Below, in pieces: positions 16,644-25,808 of a DNA stretch of 64,000 bases. Source of the DNA: Streptomyces litmocidini (lineage in GTDB: Bacteria; Actinomycetota; Actinomycetes; Streptomycetales; Streptomycetaceae); the NCBI RefSeq assembly GCF_014649755.1, contig NZ_BMTQ01000025.1:1-64000 (forward strand). Reading direction: 5' to 3'. Under the pieces are notes generated by a model that had not been told where the DNA came from, ran no database searches, and saw only the letters and a list, made by a program, of their open reading frames with translations. The stretch's first letter is position 1, and each line of letters starts with the position of its first letter. The position numbers and the translations under genes are program-made.

Positions 16644-17096
16644 ATGGATCGGGAACAAGCACGCCGGTGGCTCGCCACCGCCCTCGGCGAAGCGCGCGCC
16701 GGGCTCGCCGAAGGGGGGATCCCCGTCGGGGCCGCCCTGTACGGCGCCGACGGGACGCTGCTCGGGCGCGGGCGCAACCGGCGCGTGCAGGACGGGGACC
16801 CGTCCACGCACGCCGAGACCGCCGCCTTCCGGGCCGCCGGCCGGCAGCGCTCGTACCGGGGGACGACGATGGTGACGACGCTCTCGCCGTGCTGGTACTG
16901 CTCCGGGCTCGTGCGGCAGTTCGGGATCTCGCGGGTGGTCGTCGGGGAGGCGGAGACCTTCCACGGCGGGCACGACTGGCTCGCGGAGCACGGGGTCGAG
17001 GTGGTCGTGCTCGACGATCCCGAATGCGTCGGTCTGATGCGGGAGTTCATCGCCGAACGCCCCGCCCTGTGGAACGAGGACATCGGCGATGAGTGA
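16644..17096 (+). CDS. Cytosine deaminase of the fungal Fcy1 type
   Basis: A 150-residue zinc deaminase. The zinc and proton-shuttle residues are H56-A-E58 and the pair P-C83-W-Y-C86. Beyond the generic CDA signature the sequence resembles yeast cytosine deaminase from end to end. HAETAAFRAAGR, TTLSPCWYCSG, ISRVVVGE and the C-terminal FIAERP-x5-EDIG correspond to Fcy1 positions that line the cytosine site. It probably converts cytosine to uracil. The stop overlaps the dioxygenase start by eight bases, so the two are coupled. The substrate is inferred from recalled yeast sequence, not tested. Confidence 0.82.
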   Translation: MDREQARRWLATALGEARAGLAEGGIPVGAALYGADGTLLGRGRNRRVQDGDPSTHAETAAFRAAGRQRSYRGTTMVTTLSPCWYCSGLVRQFGISRVVVGEAETFHGGHDWLAEHGVEVVVLDDPECVGLMREFIAERPALWNEDIGDE

Positions 17097-17997
17097 AGCG
17101 ACCCTGCCCACCATCGACCTGCGGCGCGACCCCTCCCCCCAGCTGCCCGCCGTCGACCGCGCCCTGCGCGAGGCCGGGTTCCTCCTGGTCACCGGGCACG
17201 GGGTGGACCCCGGTCTGCGGGCCGCCGTCCGCGAGACGGCCCGCGTCTTCTTCCACCTCCCGGCCGCCGTCAAGGAGCCGTACGCGGTGCGGGTCGGCGG
17301 GCGCGGGTGGCTCGGGCCGGGCGCGGAGGCCAACGGGTACGCGGAGGGCACGGTGACCCCGCCCGACCTGAAGGAGTCGCTCTCCTTCGCGGCGGAGGAG
17401 CCGACCGGGGACCCGGCGGTGGACGCCGAGTGGTTCCTGCCGAACACCTGGCCGGCCGAGGTGCCCGGGCTGCGGCCGCTGGTGGAGGCGTACCTGGCGG
17501 AGATGAAGGAGCTGTCCGACCGGGTCCTCGACCTGCTCGGCATCGCGCTCGGCGAGGAGCGGGACTTCTTCACCCGGCACACCGGCCACCCCACGTTCGG
17601 CTTCAACGTCAACTGGTATCCGGGGCGGGAGCGGACCGGCGAGCCGGAGCCGGGGCAGTTCCGCATCGGCCCGCACACGGACTTCGGCACGGTCACCGTC
17701 CTGGACCGGGAGGCGGGCAAGGGCGGCCTCCAGGTGTTCACCGACGCGGGAGGGTGGCAGGACGCCCCGTACGATCCGGCCGCGTTCACCGTCAACATCG
17801 GTGATCTGATGGCCGGTTGGACCGGCGGGCGGTGGCGGTCGGGGCGGCACCGCGTGCTGCCGCCGCCGGCCGACGCGCCCGCCGAGGAGCTGATGTCGCT
17901 GGTGTACTTCTACGAGTGCACGCCGGGCACCACGATCCACGGCGTCGAGTCGCACGGATACCTGCGGGCCCGGCTGGACGCCATCGCCACGGACTGA
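17089..17997 (+). CDS. 2-oxoglutarate/Fe(II)-dependent oxygenase, IPNS-like
   Basis: A 302-residue oxygenase of the isopenicillin N synthase superfamily. The N-terminal DIOX_N domain (GFLLVTGHGVD) precedes the 2OG-FeII_Oxy core. Iron ligands are H196-T-D198 (GPHTDFG) and H254 (SGRHRV). The usual R-x-S co-substrate motif is not obvious; the aligned position reads L-M-S before LVYFYE. It overlaps a cytosine deaminase gene, which makes a pyrimidine-related substrate plausible, since fungal thymine-7-hydroxylase belongs to this superfamily. Amino acids or secondary metabolites remain alternatives. Confidence 0.82.
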   Translation: MSEATLPTIDLRRDPSPQLPAVDRALREAGFLLVTGHGVDPGLRAAVRETARVFFHLPAAVKEPYAVRVGGRGWLGPGAEANGYAEGTVTPPDLKESLSFAAEEPTGDPAVDAEWFLPNTWPAEVPGLRPLVEAYLAEMKELSDRVLDLLGIALGEERDFFTRHTGHPTFGFNVNWYPGRERTGEPEPGQFRIGPHTDFGTVTVLDREAGKGGLQVFTDAGGWQDAPYDPAAFTVNIGDLMAGWTGGRWRSGRHRVLPPPADAPAEELMSLVYFYECTPGTTIHGVESHGYLRARLDAIATD

Positions 17998-18087
17998 GAA
18001 CAGGTCCACAACAGAGTCGAAAAGCCGACCGCTTTCCCAACACACCGTCGATATCCTTGAGTTGACTGTGACGGGGGTGGCGGGGGC

Positions 18088-20151
18088 GTGGACAGAGAGC
18101 TGTACGGCCGCGAGGCGGCCCTGGACGAGGGCGGGCTCGTCGCCCGGCTCGTCGGGCTCACCCGGCAGGGGACCGCGCGCGTCGCGTACGAGCACGGGGA
18201 CGACCCGCCCGTGACGGTCTTCACCGGCGGGCGCGGCATGGGGAAGACCGCCCTGCTCAAGGAGGTCCGCAACCGCTACAAGGGCTACACGCCGCTCGCC
18301 CTCCTCGACTGCGCCCACATCGAACCGCCCGCCGACCACGGCCCCGGCTGGACCCCGGTCACCGGCGCCCTCGCCGAGCTGGCCGTGCAGCTGTCGCCGA
18401 GGGTGCTCGGCGCCCGGCCCGTGCGCTTCCCCCGGCTGTCCCTGGGCCTGGTCGCGGTCGCCTCGCTCGCCTGGTCCCAGGAGGACGACGAGCGGGCCCG
18501 GCGCGACCTCCAGCGCCTCGGGCCGCTCCTGGCGACCGTCGACGCGACCAGGGGCGCCGCCGCCAACTGGGTCGGCAAGGTCCTCGCCAAGCTGGCCGCC
18601 ACCTTCGCCGAGGCCTCCGCCCCGCTCGCCGGGCTGCTCGCCGAGGCGACCGTGGAGACCGTCCTGGAGGAGGTGTTCGGCCGCCTCCAGCGCACCTCCG
18701 AGAGCTGGTACGGCGGCTACCGCAACGCCGGCGGGCGCGCCAAGGCCGGCCTCCAGCAGCTCGCGATCGACTTCGAGCAGGGCGGGCGGCGGCGCGGCGA
18801 GGCCGAGGCCTTCCTCGTCGGCGCCCTCACCGAGGACCTGCGCCACGCCTACACCGGGCTCCAGCGCGGCGCCCGCATCGGCAGGCCCCTGCTCCTCCTC
18901 GACAACGCCCACGAGCCGCTCGGCCGGCAGCTCGTCGAGCCGATCCTGCGCGCCCGCGCCGCCGAGGGCCGCCGCGACCGGGTCGTCGTCCTCGCCACCT
19001 CCCGGGTCCGCGACCACGAGGGCCTGCGGCAGGCCACCCGCACCCGGCTGCCGGAGACCGCGCACCGGGCGCCCTGCCCGCGCGGCACGAGCGTCGGCTC
19101 GGGCATCCTCGCCGTCGAGCTGACCCCGCTCTCCCCCGCCCAGACCCGGTCCGCCTTCGACCGTCACGACCCGGCGGGCCGCACCCCCGCCGAGCTCGCC
19201 CGCGCCGTCCACCGGCTGACCGGCGGCCGCCCGCTCGGCGTGGACCTCCTCGGCCGGGCCGCCGGCGAGGCCCCCGCGGAGCTGCGGGCCGGTCTCACCC
19301 CGGGCCGCCTGCTCGACCTGACGGTGGAGCTGCGCGAGGACGCCGCGCCGGTGGCCGTCGCCCCCACGCTCCTCGCCGAACTCCTGCCGGTGCGCCGGCC
19401 GGGGCCGTACGCCGTGCTGGCCGCGACCCACGACGAGGAGTCCGCCCGGATGCTCGCCCACGCCCGGCTCCAGGCCGAGTCCCTGGACGGGGACGTGGCG
19501 CTGCGGGTCCGCGACCAGCTGCGCGCCGAGGACTGGGGCGAGGGCCCCGGCCACTTCGTCGCCGACCCGCTGCTGCGCGCCCTGCTCCTGTACCGGCTGC
19601 GCTTCGAGGACGACGACCATCCGCGGTACGCCGCCTGGCACGCCGTCCACGAGACGCTGTACCGGCACTACGGCCCGGAGCCCGGCCCGTACCGCCTCCA
19701 CCACGGTCTCGCCCTCGGCCGTACCGAGGAGGCCGTCACGCACCTGCGGGAGGCCTTCCCCGGGCAGGACGTCCTCGGTTGGCTCGGCCGGCTCCGGTTC
19801 ATCGCCGCCGCCCCGTACCCGCGCGAGCGGAACCGGCCGGGTCCCGACCCGCGCCGGGCGGTCGCCCTCGGCCAGGAGCCGCCCGGCGCGCTCCCCGCCG
19901 GGCTCGACCCCGACGCCACCGAGCTCCACCTGTCCGTACGGCGGCTGCTGCACGCCCTGTGGCTGCTCACCGATCCGCTCGCCCTGCCCGACGACGAGGT
20001 CGCCGACCGGCTCGCGCACGAGCTGCGCCGGCTCTCCGGCCGCCATCTGACGGGCAGCGGTTCGCTCTGGGACGCGGCGGGTCACTGGCCGCGCGACATC
20101 CGTGCCTGGCGGGAGCCTTCGCTGCCGCCGGGCCGTGAGAACGGAGTCTGA
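18088..20151 (+). CDS. STAND-like P-loop NTPase
   Basis: A 687-residue cytoplasmic NTPase. Walker A is GGRGMGKT (residues 47-54), Walker B is LLLLDNAH with D272, a sensor-like VLATSR follows near 305, and GGRPLG at about 379-384 matches the GxP motif that marks STAND ATPases. The region 110-250 is an insertion of Ala-rich helices. The C-terminal 300 residues are helical with no recognised repeat. The GTG start has G-rich sequence upstream. The next gene, a membrane-anchored ligand-binding protein, starts four bases after the stop. Function is unknown. Confidence 0.78.
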   Translation: MDRELYGREAALDEGGLVARLVGLTRQGTARVAYEHGDDPPVTVFTGGRGMGKTALLKEVRNRYKGYTPLALLDCAHIEPPADHGPGWTPVTGALAELAVQLSPRVLGARPVRFPRLSLGLVAVASLAWSQEDDERARRDLQRLGPLLATVDATRGAAANWVGKVLAKLAATFAEASAPLAGLLAEATVETVLEEVFGRLQRTSESWYGGYRNAGGRAKAGLQQLAIDFEQGGRRRGEAEAFLVGALTEDLRHAYTGLQRGARIGRPLLLLDNAHEPLGRQLVEPILRARAAEGRRDRVVVLATSRVRDHEGLRQATRTRLPETAHRAPCPRGTSVGSGILAVELTPLSPAQTRSAFDRHDPAGRTPAELARAVHRLTGGRPLGVDLLGRAAGEAPAELRAGLTPGRLLDLTVELREDAAPVAVAPTLLAELLPVRRPGPYAVLAATHDEESARMLAHARLQAESLDGDVALRVRDQLRAEDWGEGPGHFVADPLLRALLLYRLRFEDDDHPRYAAWHAVHETLYRHYGPEPGPYRLHHGLALGRTEEAVTHLREAFPGQDVLGWLGRLRFIAAAPYPRERNRPGPDPRRAVALGQEPPGALPAGLDPDATELHLSVRRLLHALWLLTDPLALPDDEVADRLAHELRRLSGRHLTGSGSLWDAAGHWPRDIRAWREPSLPPGRENGV

Positions 20152-20155
20152 CGCC

Positions 20156-21697
20156 ATGCCCGATCGACTGGCCCTCCGGCTGCGCCGGCGTGTCCGCACC
20201 CCCCGTCAGAAGCTCGTCGCCTCGCTCGTCACCGCCGCCGTCGTCCTCGGCCTCGGCGGCTACGGCGTCGCGCGGCTGACCACCCCGGAGGACCGCTCCT
20301 GCGCGGCCGGCGTGGCCCGCCCGGCCGGCAGCTCCGAGTGCGTCGGCGTCAACGGCGACGGCCACGCCTTCGGCATGCCGGACCTCGGCGAGATCGCCGG
20401 GGCCATCGGCCGCGAGAACGCCACGCTGAAGCCCGGCGAGTACGCGACCGTCGCCGTGCTCCTGCCGCTGACCTCCCCCGACGGCGGCATGCGGGAGAAG
20501 GTCCTGCACGAACTCCAGGGCGCGTACGCCTACCAGTACCGGGCCAACCACGAGTCCAACAGCGAGACTCCGAAGATCCGCCTGGTCCTCGCCAACACCG
20601 GCAAGGGCAACGCCCACTGGCGCGAGACCGTCGACCGGCTCGTCACCATGACGGGCGCCCCCGACCGGCTGCGGGCCGTGTCCGGCGTCGCCACCTCCTC
20701 CACCGAGGTGCGGGAGTCGGTGGCCGCCCTCACCGCCGCCGGGATCGCCGTCGTCGGCACCACCATCACCGCCGACGACATCGCCAACGGCCCCGGCCAC
20801 AACCGCTACCCGGGGCTCGCCCGCGTCTCCCCCACCAACACCGACGAGGCCAAGGCCCTCTCGCACTTCGGCCGGGTGGACGCCGCCAAGGCCTTCCTCG
20901 TCCAGGACACCCGGACCGGCGACCACTACACCGACACCCTCAAGGCCGCCTTCACCGCCAACCTCGCGGGCGCCCCGCACGAACCGGGCCTCTTCACCTC
21001 GCCCGCCGACCCCACCGAGGAGGGCACCACCGCCAACACCTTCCGCCAGATCACCCATCTGATCTGCGACACCCACGCCGAGACCGTCTTCTTCGCGGGC
21101 CGCCACACCCAGCTCCGGCAGTTCATCAACGCGCTCGGCTCACGCGGCTGCACCGACCGCGCCTTCACCGTCCTCACCGGCGACGAGGGCTCCTACCTGG
21201 GCGCGGACGAGAAGCTCGACCGCAAGGCGCTGAGGACGAAGCTGACCGTGCGGTACGCCTCGCTCGCCCACCCGGACGCCTGGAGTCCGGCGCCGGGGCG
21301 GAAGATTCCGGCGACGGGCGGTTCGGCGGGGGCGTACTCGACGTTCCTGACGGACATCGCCCGCGCCGCGAAGAAGCCGGTGGCGCTCGCGGACGGCCAG
21401 GCGATCATCGCGTACGACGCGATGGCGACGGCGGTCCACGCGATCCGCCAGGCGACCCCGGAGGGCGCGGTCTATCCGGCGCAGGAGGACGTGGGGACCC
21501 AGTGGCCGCAGGTCAAGGGCTCGCTGCGGGTGGAGGGCGCGAGCGGCTGGATCTGCCTGGACAACTACGGCAACCCGTACAACAAGGCGGTCCCGATCGT
21601 GGAACTGACCCAGGACGGCACCCAGCGCTTCGTCCAGACGGCCTGGCCGGAGGGCCGGCCCCCGACGGAGTCGTGCCTGCCGCCGAAGAAGGGGTGA
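20156..21697 (+). CDS. Membrane-anchored type-1 periplasmic ligand-binding protein
   Basis: A 513-residue protein. A basic N terminus (LRLRRRVRTPRQK) is followed by one transmembrane helix at about 20-38, placing the rest outside the cell. Residues about 100-490 resemble the branched-chain amino acid binding fold: VAVLLPLTSPDGG, then GIAVVGTTITADD and AIIAYDAMATAVHAI. No lipobox is present and no permease or ABC ATPase gene is near. The ribosome site lies inside the preceding NTPase gene, whose stop is four bases away, so the two are coupled. It may act as a receptor rather than a transporter component. Confidence 0.78.
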   Translation: MPDRLALRLRRRVRTPRQKLVASLVTAAVVLGLGGYGVARLTTPEDRSCAAGVARPAGSSECVGVNGDGHAFGMPDLGEIAGAIGRENATLKPGEYATVAVLLPLTSPDGGMREKVLHELQGAYAYQYRANHESNSETPKIRLVLANTGKGNAHWRETVDRLVTMTGAPDRLRAVSGVATSSTEVRESVAALTAAGIAVVGTTITADDIANGPGHNRYPGLARVSPTNTDEAKALSHFGRVDAAKAFLVQDTRTGDHYTDTLKAAFTANLAGAPHEPGLFTSPADPTEEGTTANTFRQITHLICDTHAETVFFAGRHTQLRQFINALGSRGCTDRAFTVLTGDEGSYLGADEKLDRKALRTKLTVRYASLAHPDAWSPAPGRKIPATGGSAGAYSTFLTDIARAAKKPVALADGQAIIAYDAMATAVHAIRQATPEGAVYPAQEDVGTQWPQVKGSLRVEGASGWICLDNYGNPYNKAVPIVELTQDGTQRFVQTAWPEGRPPTESCLPPKKG

Positions 21698-21722
21698 GCG
21701 GCCGCGCCCGGGCGTCCCGCCC

Positions 21723-22253
21723 CTACGGCACCCACCTGGGCCAGGGAGCCGCGTCCCGCTCGTACAGCTCCCGCAGGTGCCGCCACCGCTCCGGCGACCA
21801 GGAGGCCCAGTCCGTGGGACGGCCGTCCAGCGCCGCCGCGAGCCGCTCGAAGTGGTCGTGCCACCCGGCCAGGCAGTCCAGCCGGTACTCGGCGGACCCC
21901 CGCACCTCGTTGGTGAAACGCACCACGGTCGACCCGCCGCCCCCGGCACCCGGTTCCAGGTGGAACCGGATCCGGCCGTGCGTCGGGCCGACCGTGTACT
22001 CGGCCACGCGGTCGGGGTCCCAGGCGGTCACCCGCCCCGAGACCTCGGTGTCGCTGTTGAGCCAGCGGAGGGTGACCCGCCCGCCGAGCCGCGGTTCCAG
22101 CGGGTCCGCCTCGCAGAGCCAGGCCGGCAGGCCCTCGGGCGAGGCGACGGCCGCCCAGACCGCCGGCGTCGGCTGCGGGAGTTCCACGACGAAGTGCAGC
22201 AGGTGCCGGTCGCCGTCGTGGGTCTCGCTCCTGCCCCGGGAGATCTCGCTCAT
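21723..22253 (-). CDS. SRPBCC (AHSA1-like) domain protein
   Basis: A 176-residue START/AHSA1-fold protein. The family strand pattern is visible: LLHFVVELPQPTPAVWAAVASPEGLPAWL in parts, then VTLRWL and STVVRFTNEVRG, ending in the long C-terminal helix (WHDHFERLAAAL). These small hydrophobic-ligand-binding proteins have varied roles, and none can be assigned. It is downstream of ccsB on the same strand with a gap of 37 bases, but no functional link to cytochrome assembly is known. Confidence 0.85.
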   Translation of the reverse strand: MSEISRGRSETHDGDRHLLHFVVELPQPTPAVWAAVASPEGLPAWLCEADPLEPRLGGRVTLRWLNSDTEVSGRVTAWDPDRVAEYTVGPTHGRIRFHLEPGAGGGGSTVVRFTNEVRGSAEYRLDCLAGWHDHFERLAAALDGRPTDWASWSPERWRHLRELYERDAAPWPRWVP

Positions 22254-22290
22254 GCCTCCAGCGTCACCCCGGGGCAGGCCTCGTGCCAGC

Positions 22291-23364
22291 TCAGACGCCC
22301 GCGTAGGAGTGCTTGCTGCTGACGAAGATGTTGACGCCGTAGTAGTTGAAGAGGAAGCAGGCGAAGGCGATGAGCGCGATGTACGCGGCCTTCCGCCCCT
22401 TCCAGCCGGCCGTCGCGCGCGCGTGCAGGTACGCCGCGTAACCGACCCACGTGATGAAGGACCAGACCTCCTTGGCGTCCCAGCCCCAGTAGCGGCCCCA
22501 CGCGTCACCGGCCCAGATCGCGCCGGCGATGATCGTGAAGGTCCAGAGCGGGAAGATCGCCGCGTTGACCCGGTACGAGAACTTGTCGAGCGAGGCCGCG
22601 GAGGGCAGCCGCTCCAGGACCGAGCGGGCGAAGGAGCCCGGGGTGCCGCCGGTGGCGAGCTTGTTCTCGTACGAGTCGCGGAAGAGGTACAGCAGGGTGG
22701 CGACCGCGCCGAGGTAGAAGACGGCGCCGCAGAAGATCGCGGTGGAGACGTGGATCCACAGCCAGTACGAGTCGAGCGCCGGCACCAGCTGGTCGCTGGG
22801 GGTCTTCAGCCAGGTGACGGCCATGCCCAGGTCGAGCAGGATCGTGGTGACCAGCGGCAGGCCGATCCAGCGGACGTTCTTCTTGGCGAGGAGGAAGCCG
22901 AGGTACGCGCCGACCGCCACCGTGGAGAAGGTGGTGGAGAACTCGTACATGTTGCCCCAGGGGGCCCGCTGCACGGAGAGCGCCCGGCTGACCACGCCCG
23001 CCGCCTCGATCACGAAGGCGAGGACGGTGAGCGAGACGGCGATGCGGCCGTACAGGTCGCCCTTGACCGTGCCGCCGGCCGCGCCGGGGCCGTCCGGCAC
23101 GTCACGGGTGCCCGACGCGGAGCGGGTGACGACCTTCGGCCTGTCGAGGACGGCGGTTCCTCCGGCCTTCTTGACCTGGACGGTCACGGCGGCCGGGGCC
23201 TGCTGCGTGAGGGCGGCGGCGGTGCGGCCGACCTTGCTGCGGCTGCCGAACACCCACTCGGCGATGTGGGCGAAGAAGGCCAGGGTGTAGACGGCCATCG
23301 AGGAGTAGACGAGCAGGTCGCTCATCTGCGCCAGGCCTTCGTTGGTCGTGGCGGCGAGGATCAC
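22291..23364 (-). CDS. ccsB: Cytochrome c biogenesis protein CcsB (ResC-like)
   Basis: A 357-residue membrane protein of System II cytochrome c maturation. With ResB it exports haem and attaches it to apocytochrome on the outer face. The tryptophan-rich haem-handling motif is clear: WGRYWGWDAKEVWSFITW near the C terminus. Several histidines flank it in predicted external loops. About eight transmembrane helices are seen. The GTG start overlaps the resB stop (GTGA). Residues about 50-95 form a variable linker rich in Ala, Lys and Val. Confidence 0.94.
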   Translation of the reverse strand: MILAATTNEGLAQMSDLLVYSSMAVYTLAFFAHIAEWVFGSRSKVGRTAAALTQQAPAAVTVQVKKAGGTAVLDRPKVVTRSASGTRDVPDGPGAAGGTVKGDLYGRIAVSLTVLAFVIEAAGVVSRALSVQRAPWGNMYEFSTTFSTVAVGAYLGFLLAKKNVRWIGLPLVTTILLDLGMAVTWLKTPSDQLVPALDSYWLWIHVSTAIFCGAVFYLGAVATLLYLFRDSYENKLATGGTPGSFARSVLERLPSAASLDKFSYRVNAAIFPLWTFTIIAGAIWAGDAWGRYWGWDAKEVWSFITWVGYAAYLHARATAGWKGRKAAYIALIAFACFLFNYYGVNIFVSSKHSYAGV

Positions 23365-25061
23365 TTGTCGGCCTCTCCAGAAGGGACGGGGTCTTCTGCG
23401 GGTTCTTCCGCGGGTTCCGGTACCGGGGCCGTGGGCGGGGCCTCCGCGGTGAGGGCGAGGGCGAGGTCGCCCAGCTCCTCCGGCAGCTTGGCGGACTCGC
23501 TGCGGCCGAGTCCGGCCATCTCGACGACGGTCACGCCGTCCTCACCGCGCACGGCCCGGACCCAGACCCGGCGGCGCTGGATGAAGAGCGAGCCGGTCAG
23601 GCCGGCGATCGCGGCGATCGCGCCCGTGAGGGCGAGGCCGTTGCCCGGCTGCTGCGAGATCTGGAAGCTCGCCCACTCCTTGATGTCCTTCTCGAAGGTG
23701 ATCGAGCCGGCGCCGTCGGGGAGGGGCATGGTCTCGCCGGGCAGCATGCGCTGCGCGACCCCGGTCCCCCCCTCGATCTTGAACTGTTTCATCTTGGTGG
23801 TGTCGAGCTGGTACACGTTCTGCGGCAGACCGGAGTTCACGCGCAGGTCGCCGTGGAAGCCGGTGAGCGCCATGACCGGGAAGCCGAGCGCGGGGAACTG
23901 CGAGAACATCGTGCCCTTGCCCTCGCCCGCGAAGGTCGGCACGAAGAAGGCCTTGAAACCGAGCTGTTCCTTCTTGCCGTTCTTGTCGCGGTAGCCGTCC
24001 ATCACCTTGATGGCGCCGGTCGACGTGATGTTGTTGTCGATCGGCAGCAGCGGCACGGCGCCGTGGAAGACGGTCTTGCCGCGGCCGTCCTTGACGGTGA
24101 CGACGGGCGCGTACCCGTGGGCGATCAGGTAGACCTTGGAGTCGCCCACCTCCAGCGGCTCGTTGACCCGGATGACCGCCTTCTTGTCCGCGTCGCCCTG
24201 CGAGTAGCTGACGGCCGCCTCGAAGGTGCGGGGGGTGCCGCGCTGGGGGCCGTCCTTCTGGTACGTGCCGGTGAAGGAGTTCAGGGTGAAGCTGAACGGC
24301 GTCAGTTCGTCGGTGCCGAACTGGGAGCCGGACTTGAAGTCGTCGTACTGGGTGAGCGTGTTGGAGAAGCCGTCGCCCTCGACGATCAGCTTGCCGCCCT
24401 CGGACTTGAAGAGCTGGCCCCAGGCGAAGGCGACGAGCATCACGATCAGGGCGACGTGGAAGGCCAGGTTCCCGGCCTCGCGCAGATAGCCCTTCTCGGC
24501 GGCGATCGCGTTCCCCACCTGGTGGGCGCGGAAGCGGCGGCCCTTGAGGACGGCGAGCGCGGCCGCGCGGACCTGCTCGGGCTCGGCCTCGGTGCGCCAG
24601 GTGGTGTGGGCCGGGAGCCGGTCGAGGCGCCGGGGGGCGCCCGGCGGGCGGCTGCGGAGCTGGCCGACGAACTGCCAGCTGCGGGGCACGATGCAGCCGA
24701 TGAGGGAGACGAACAGCAGGATGTAGATCGCGGAGAACCACACCGAGCTGTAGACGTCGAAGAACTGCAGCTTCTCGTACAGCGGGGTGAGGGTCTCGTG
24801 GGCGTCCTTGAACGCCCGCACCTTCAGCTCGTCCGCGCTGTTCTGCGGGATGAGGGAGCCGGGGACGGCGCCCAGGGAGAGCATGAAGAGGAGGATCAGC
24901 GCGACCCGCATGGAGGTCAGCTGCCGCCAGAACCAGCGGACCCAGCCGATGACCCCGAGGGCGGGGCCGCCGACGGCGGTGTCCTCCTGGGGGGCGGTCG
25001 ACAGCTGTGCCCCGGCGGCGCCGAGGGCCTCCTGCTGCTCGCTCGTATCGGTCTTGCTCAT
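23361..25061 (-). CDS. resB: Cytochrome c biogenesis protein ResB
   Basis: A 566-residue partner of CcsB in System II haem ligation. Helices lie near residues 45-70 (SMRVALILLFMLSLGAVPGSL), 110-130 and 195-215. A large external domain of about 270 residues follows, then a last helix (GLALTGAIAAIAGLTGSLF). A Pro/Glu/Ala-rich tail ends the protein. The ATG at 25061 is chosen because the upstream frame overlaps ccdA; GATCTGAGTTCC precedes it and ccdA ends five bases before. It overlaps ccsB by four bases. Confidence 0.94.
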   Translation of the reverse strand: MSKTDTSEQQEALGAAGAQLSTAPQEDTAVGGPALGVIGWVRWFWRQLTSMRVALILLFMLSLGAVPGSLIPQNSADELKVRAFKDAHETLTPLYEKLQFFDVYSSVWFSAIYILLFVSLIGCIVPRSWQFVGQLRSRPPGAPRRLDRLPAHTTWRTEAEPEQVRAAALAVLKGRRFRAHQVGNAIAAEKGYLREAGNLAFHVALIVMLVAFAWGQLFKSEGGKLIVEGDGFSNTLTQYDDFKSGSQFGTDELTPFSFTLNSFTGTYQKDGPQRGTPRTFEAAVSYSQGDADKKAVIRVNEPLEVGDSKVYLIAHGYAPVVTVKDGRGKTVFHGAVPLLPIDNNITSTGAIKVMDGYRDKNGKKEQLGFKAFFVPTFAGEGKGTMFSQFPALGFPVMALTGFHGDLRVNSGLPQNVYQLDTTKMKQFKIEGGTGVAQRMLPGETMPLPDGAGSITFEKDIKEWASFQISQQPGNGLALTGAIAAIAGLTGSLFIQRRRVWVRAVRGEDGVTVVEMAGLGRSESAKLPEELGDLALALTAEAPPTAPVPEPAEEPAEDPVPSGEADK

Positions 25062-25066
25062 GGAAC

Positions 25067-25804
25067 TCAGATCCCCACCGTGAAACCGCTGGACCAGCCC
25101 TGCATCGTGGCCACCATGCTGTCCCACGCGCCCGTCAGGAGCAGAACACCGGTGACGATCATCATGCCGCCGCCGATCCGCATGACCCACACATAGTGCT
25201 TCTTGACCCAGCCGAACGCGCCGAGCGCCTTGCGGAAGGCGATGGCGGCGAGCACGAACGGGACGCCGAGGCCGAGGCAGTACGCGAAGGCGAGCACCGC
25301 CCCGCGGCCGGCGCTGGCCTGCTCCAGGGCGAGGGCGTTGACCGAGGCGAGCGTCGGGCCGATGCACGGGGTCCAGCCGATGCCGAAGAGCGCCCCGAGG
25401 AGCGGGGCGCCGACCAGTCCGGCGACGGGCTTCCTGTGGAAGCGGAACTCCCGCTGGGTGAACCAGGGCATCAGGCCCATGAAGAACACGCCCATGAGGA
25501 TCATGAGCGCGCCGAGGACCGTGGTGAGCGTCCCGCGGTACTCCTGGAGCGTCGATCCGAAGTAGCCGAAGAGCGCGCCGCCGGAGACGAACACGGCGGT
25601 GAAGCCGAGGACGAAGAGGACGGCACCGGTGGTCATCCGGCCGCGGCGGCTCTCGGCGAGGTCGGTGCCGGTGACGCCGGTCACGTACGAGAGGTAGCCG
25701 GGGACGAGCGGGAGCACGCACGGCGAGAAGAAGGAGACGAGGCCGCCGAGGACCGCGAGGGGCAGGGCGAGCAGCAGGGCTCCGCTGGTGACCGTCTCGT
25801 TCAC
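25067..25804 (-). CDS. ccdA: Thiol-disulfide transporter CcdA
   Basis: A 245-residue polytopic protein that passes electrons from cytoplasmic thioredoxin across the membrane to keep apocytochrome cysteines reduced. The two redox cysteines are seen in the motifs SPCVLPLVPGY (helix 1) and GWTPCIGPTL (helix 4), as in all CcdA proteins. Six hydrophobic helices are present. The GTG start comes four bases after the stop of the TlpA-like gene, and the stop is five bases from resB, so the cluster tlpA-ccdA-resB-ccsB is one operon. Confidence 0.95.
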   Translation of the reverse strand: MNETVTSGALLLALPLAVLGGLVSFFSPCVLPLVPGYLSYVTGVTGTDLAESRRGRMTTGAVLFVLGFTAVFVSGGALFGYFGSTLQEYRGTLTTVLGALMILMGVFFMGLMPWFTQREFRFHRKPVAGLVGAPLLGALFGIGWTPCIGPTLASVNALALEQASAGRGAVLAFAYCLGLGVPFVLAAIAFRKALGAFGWVKKHYVWVMRIGGGMMIVTGVLLLTGAWDSMVATMQGWSSGFTVGI

Positions 25805-25808
25805 GGGC

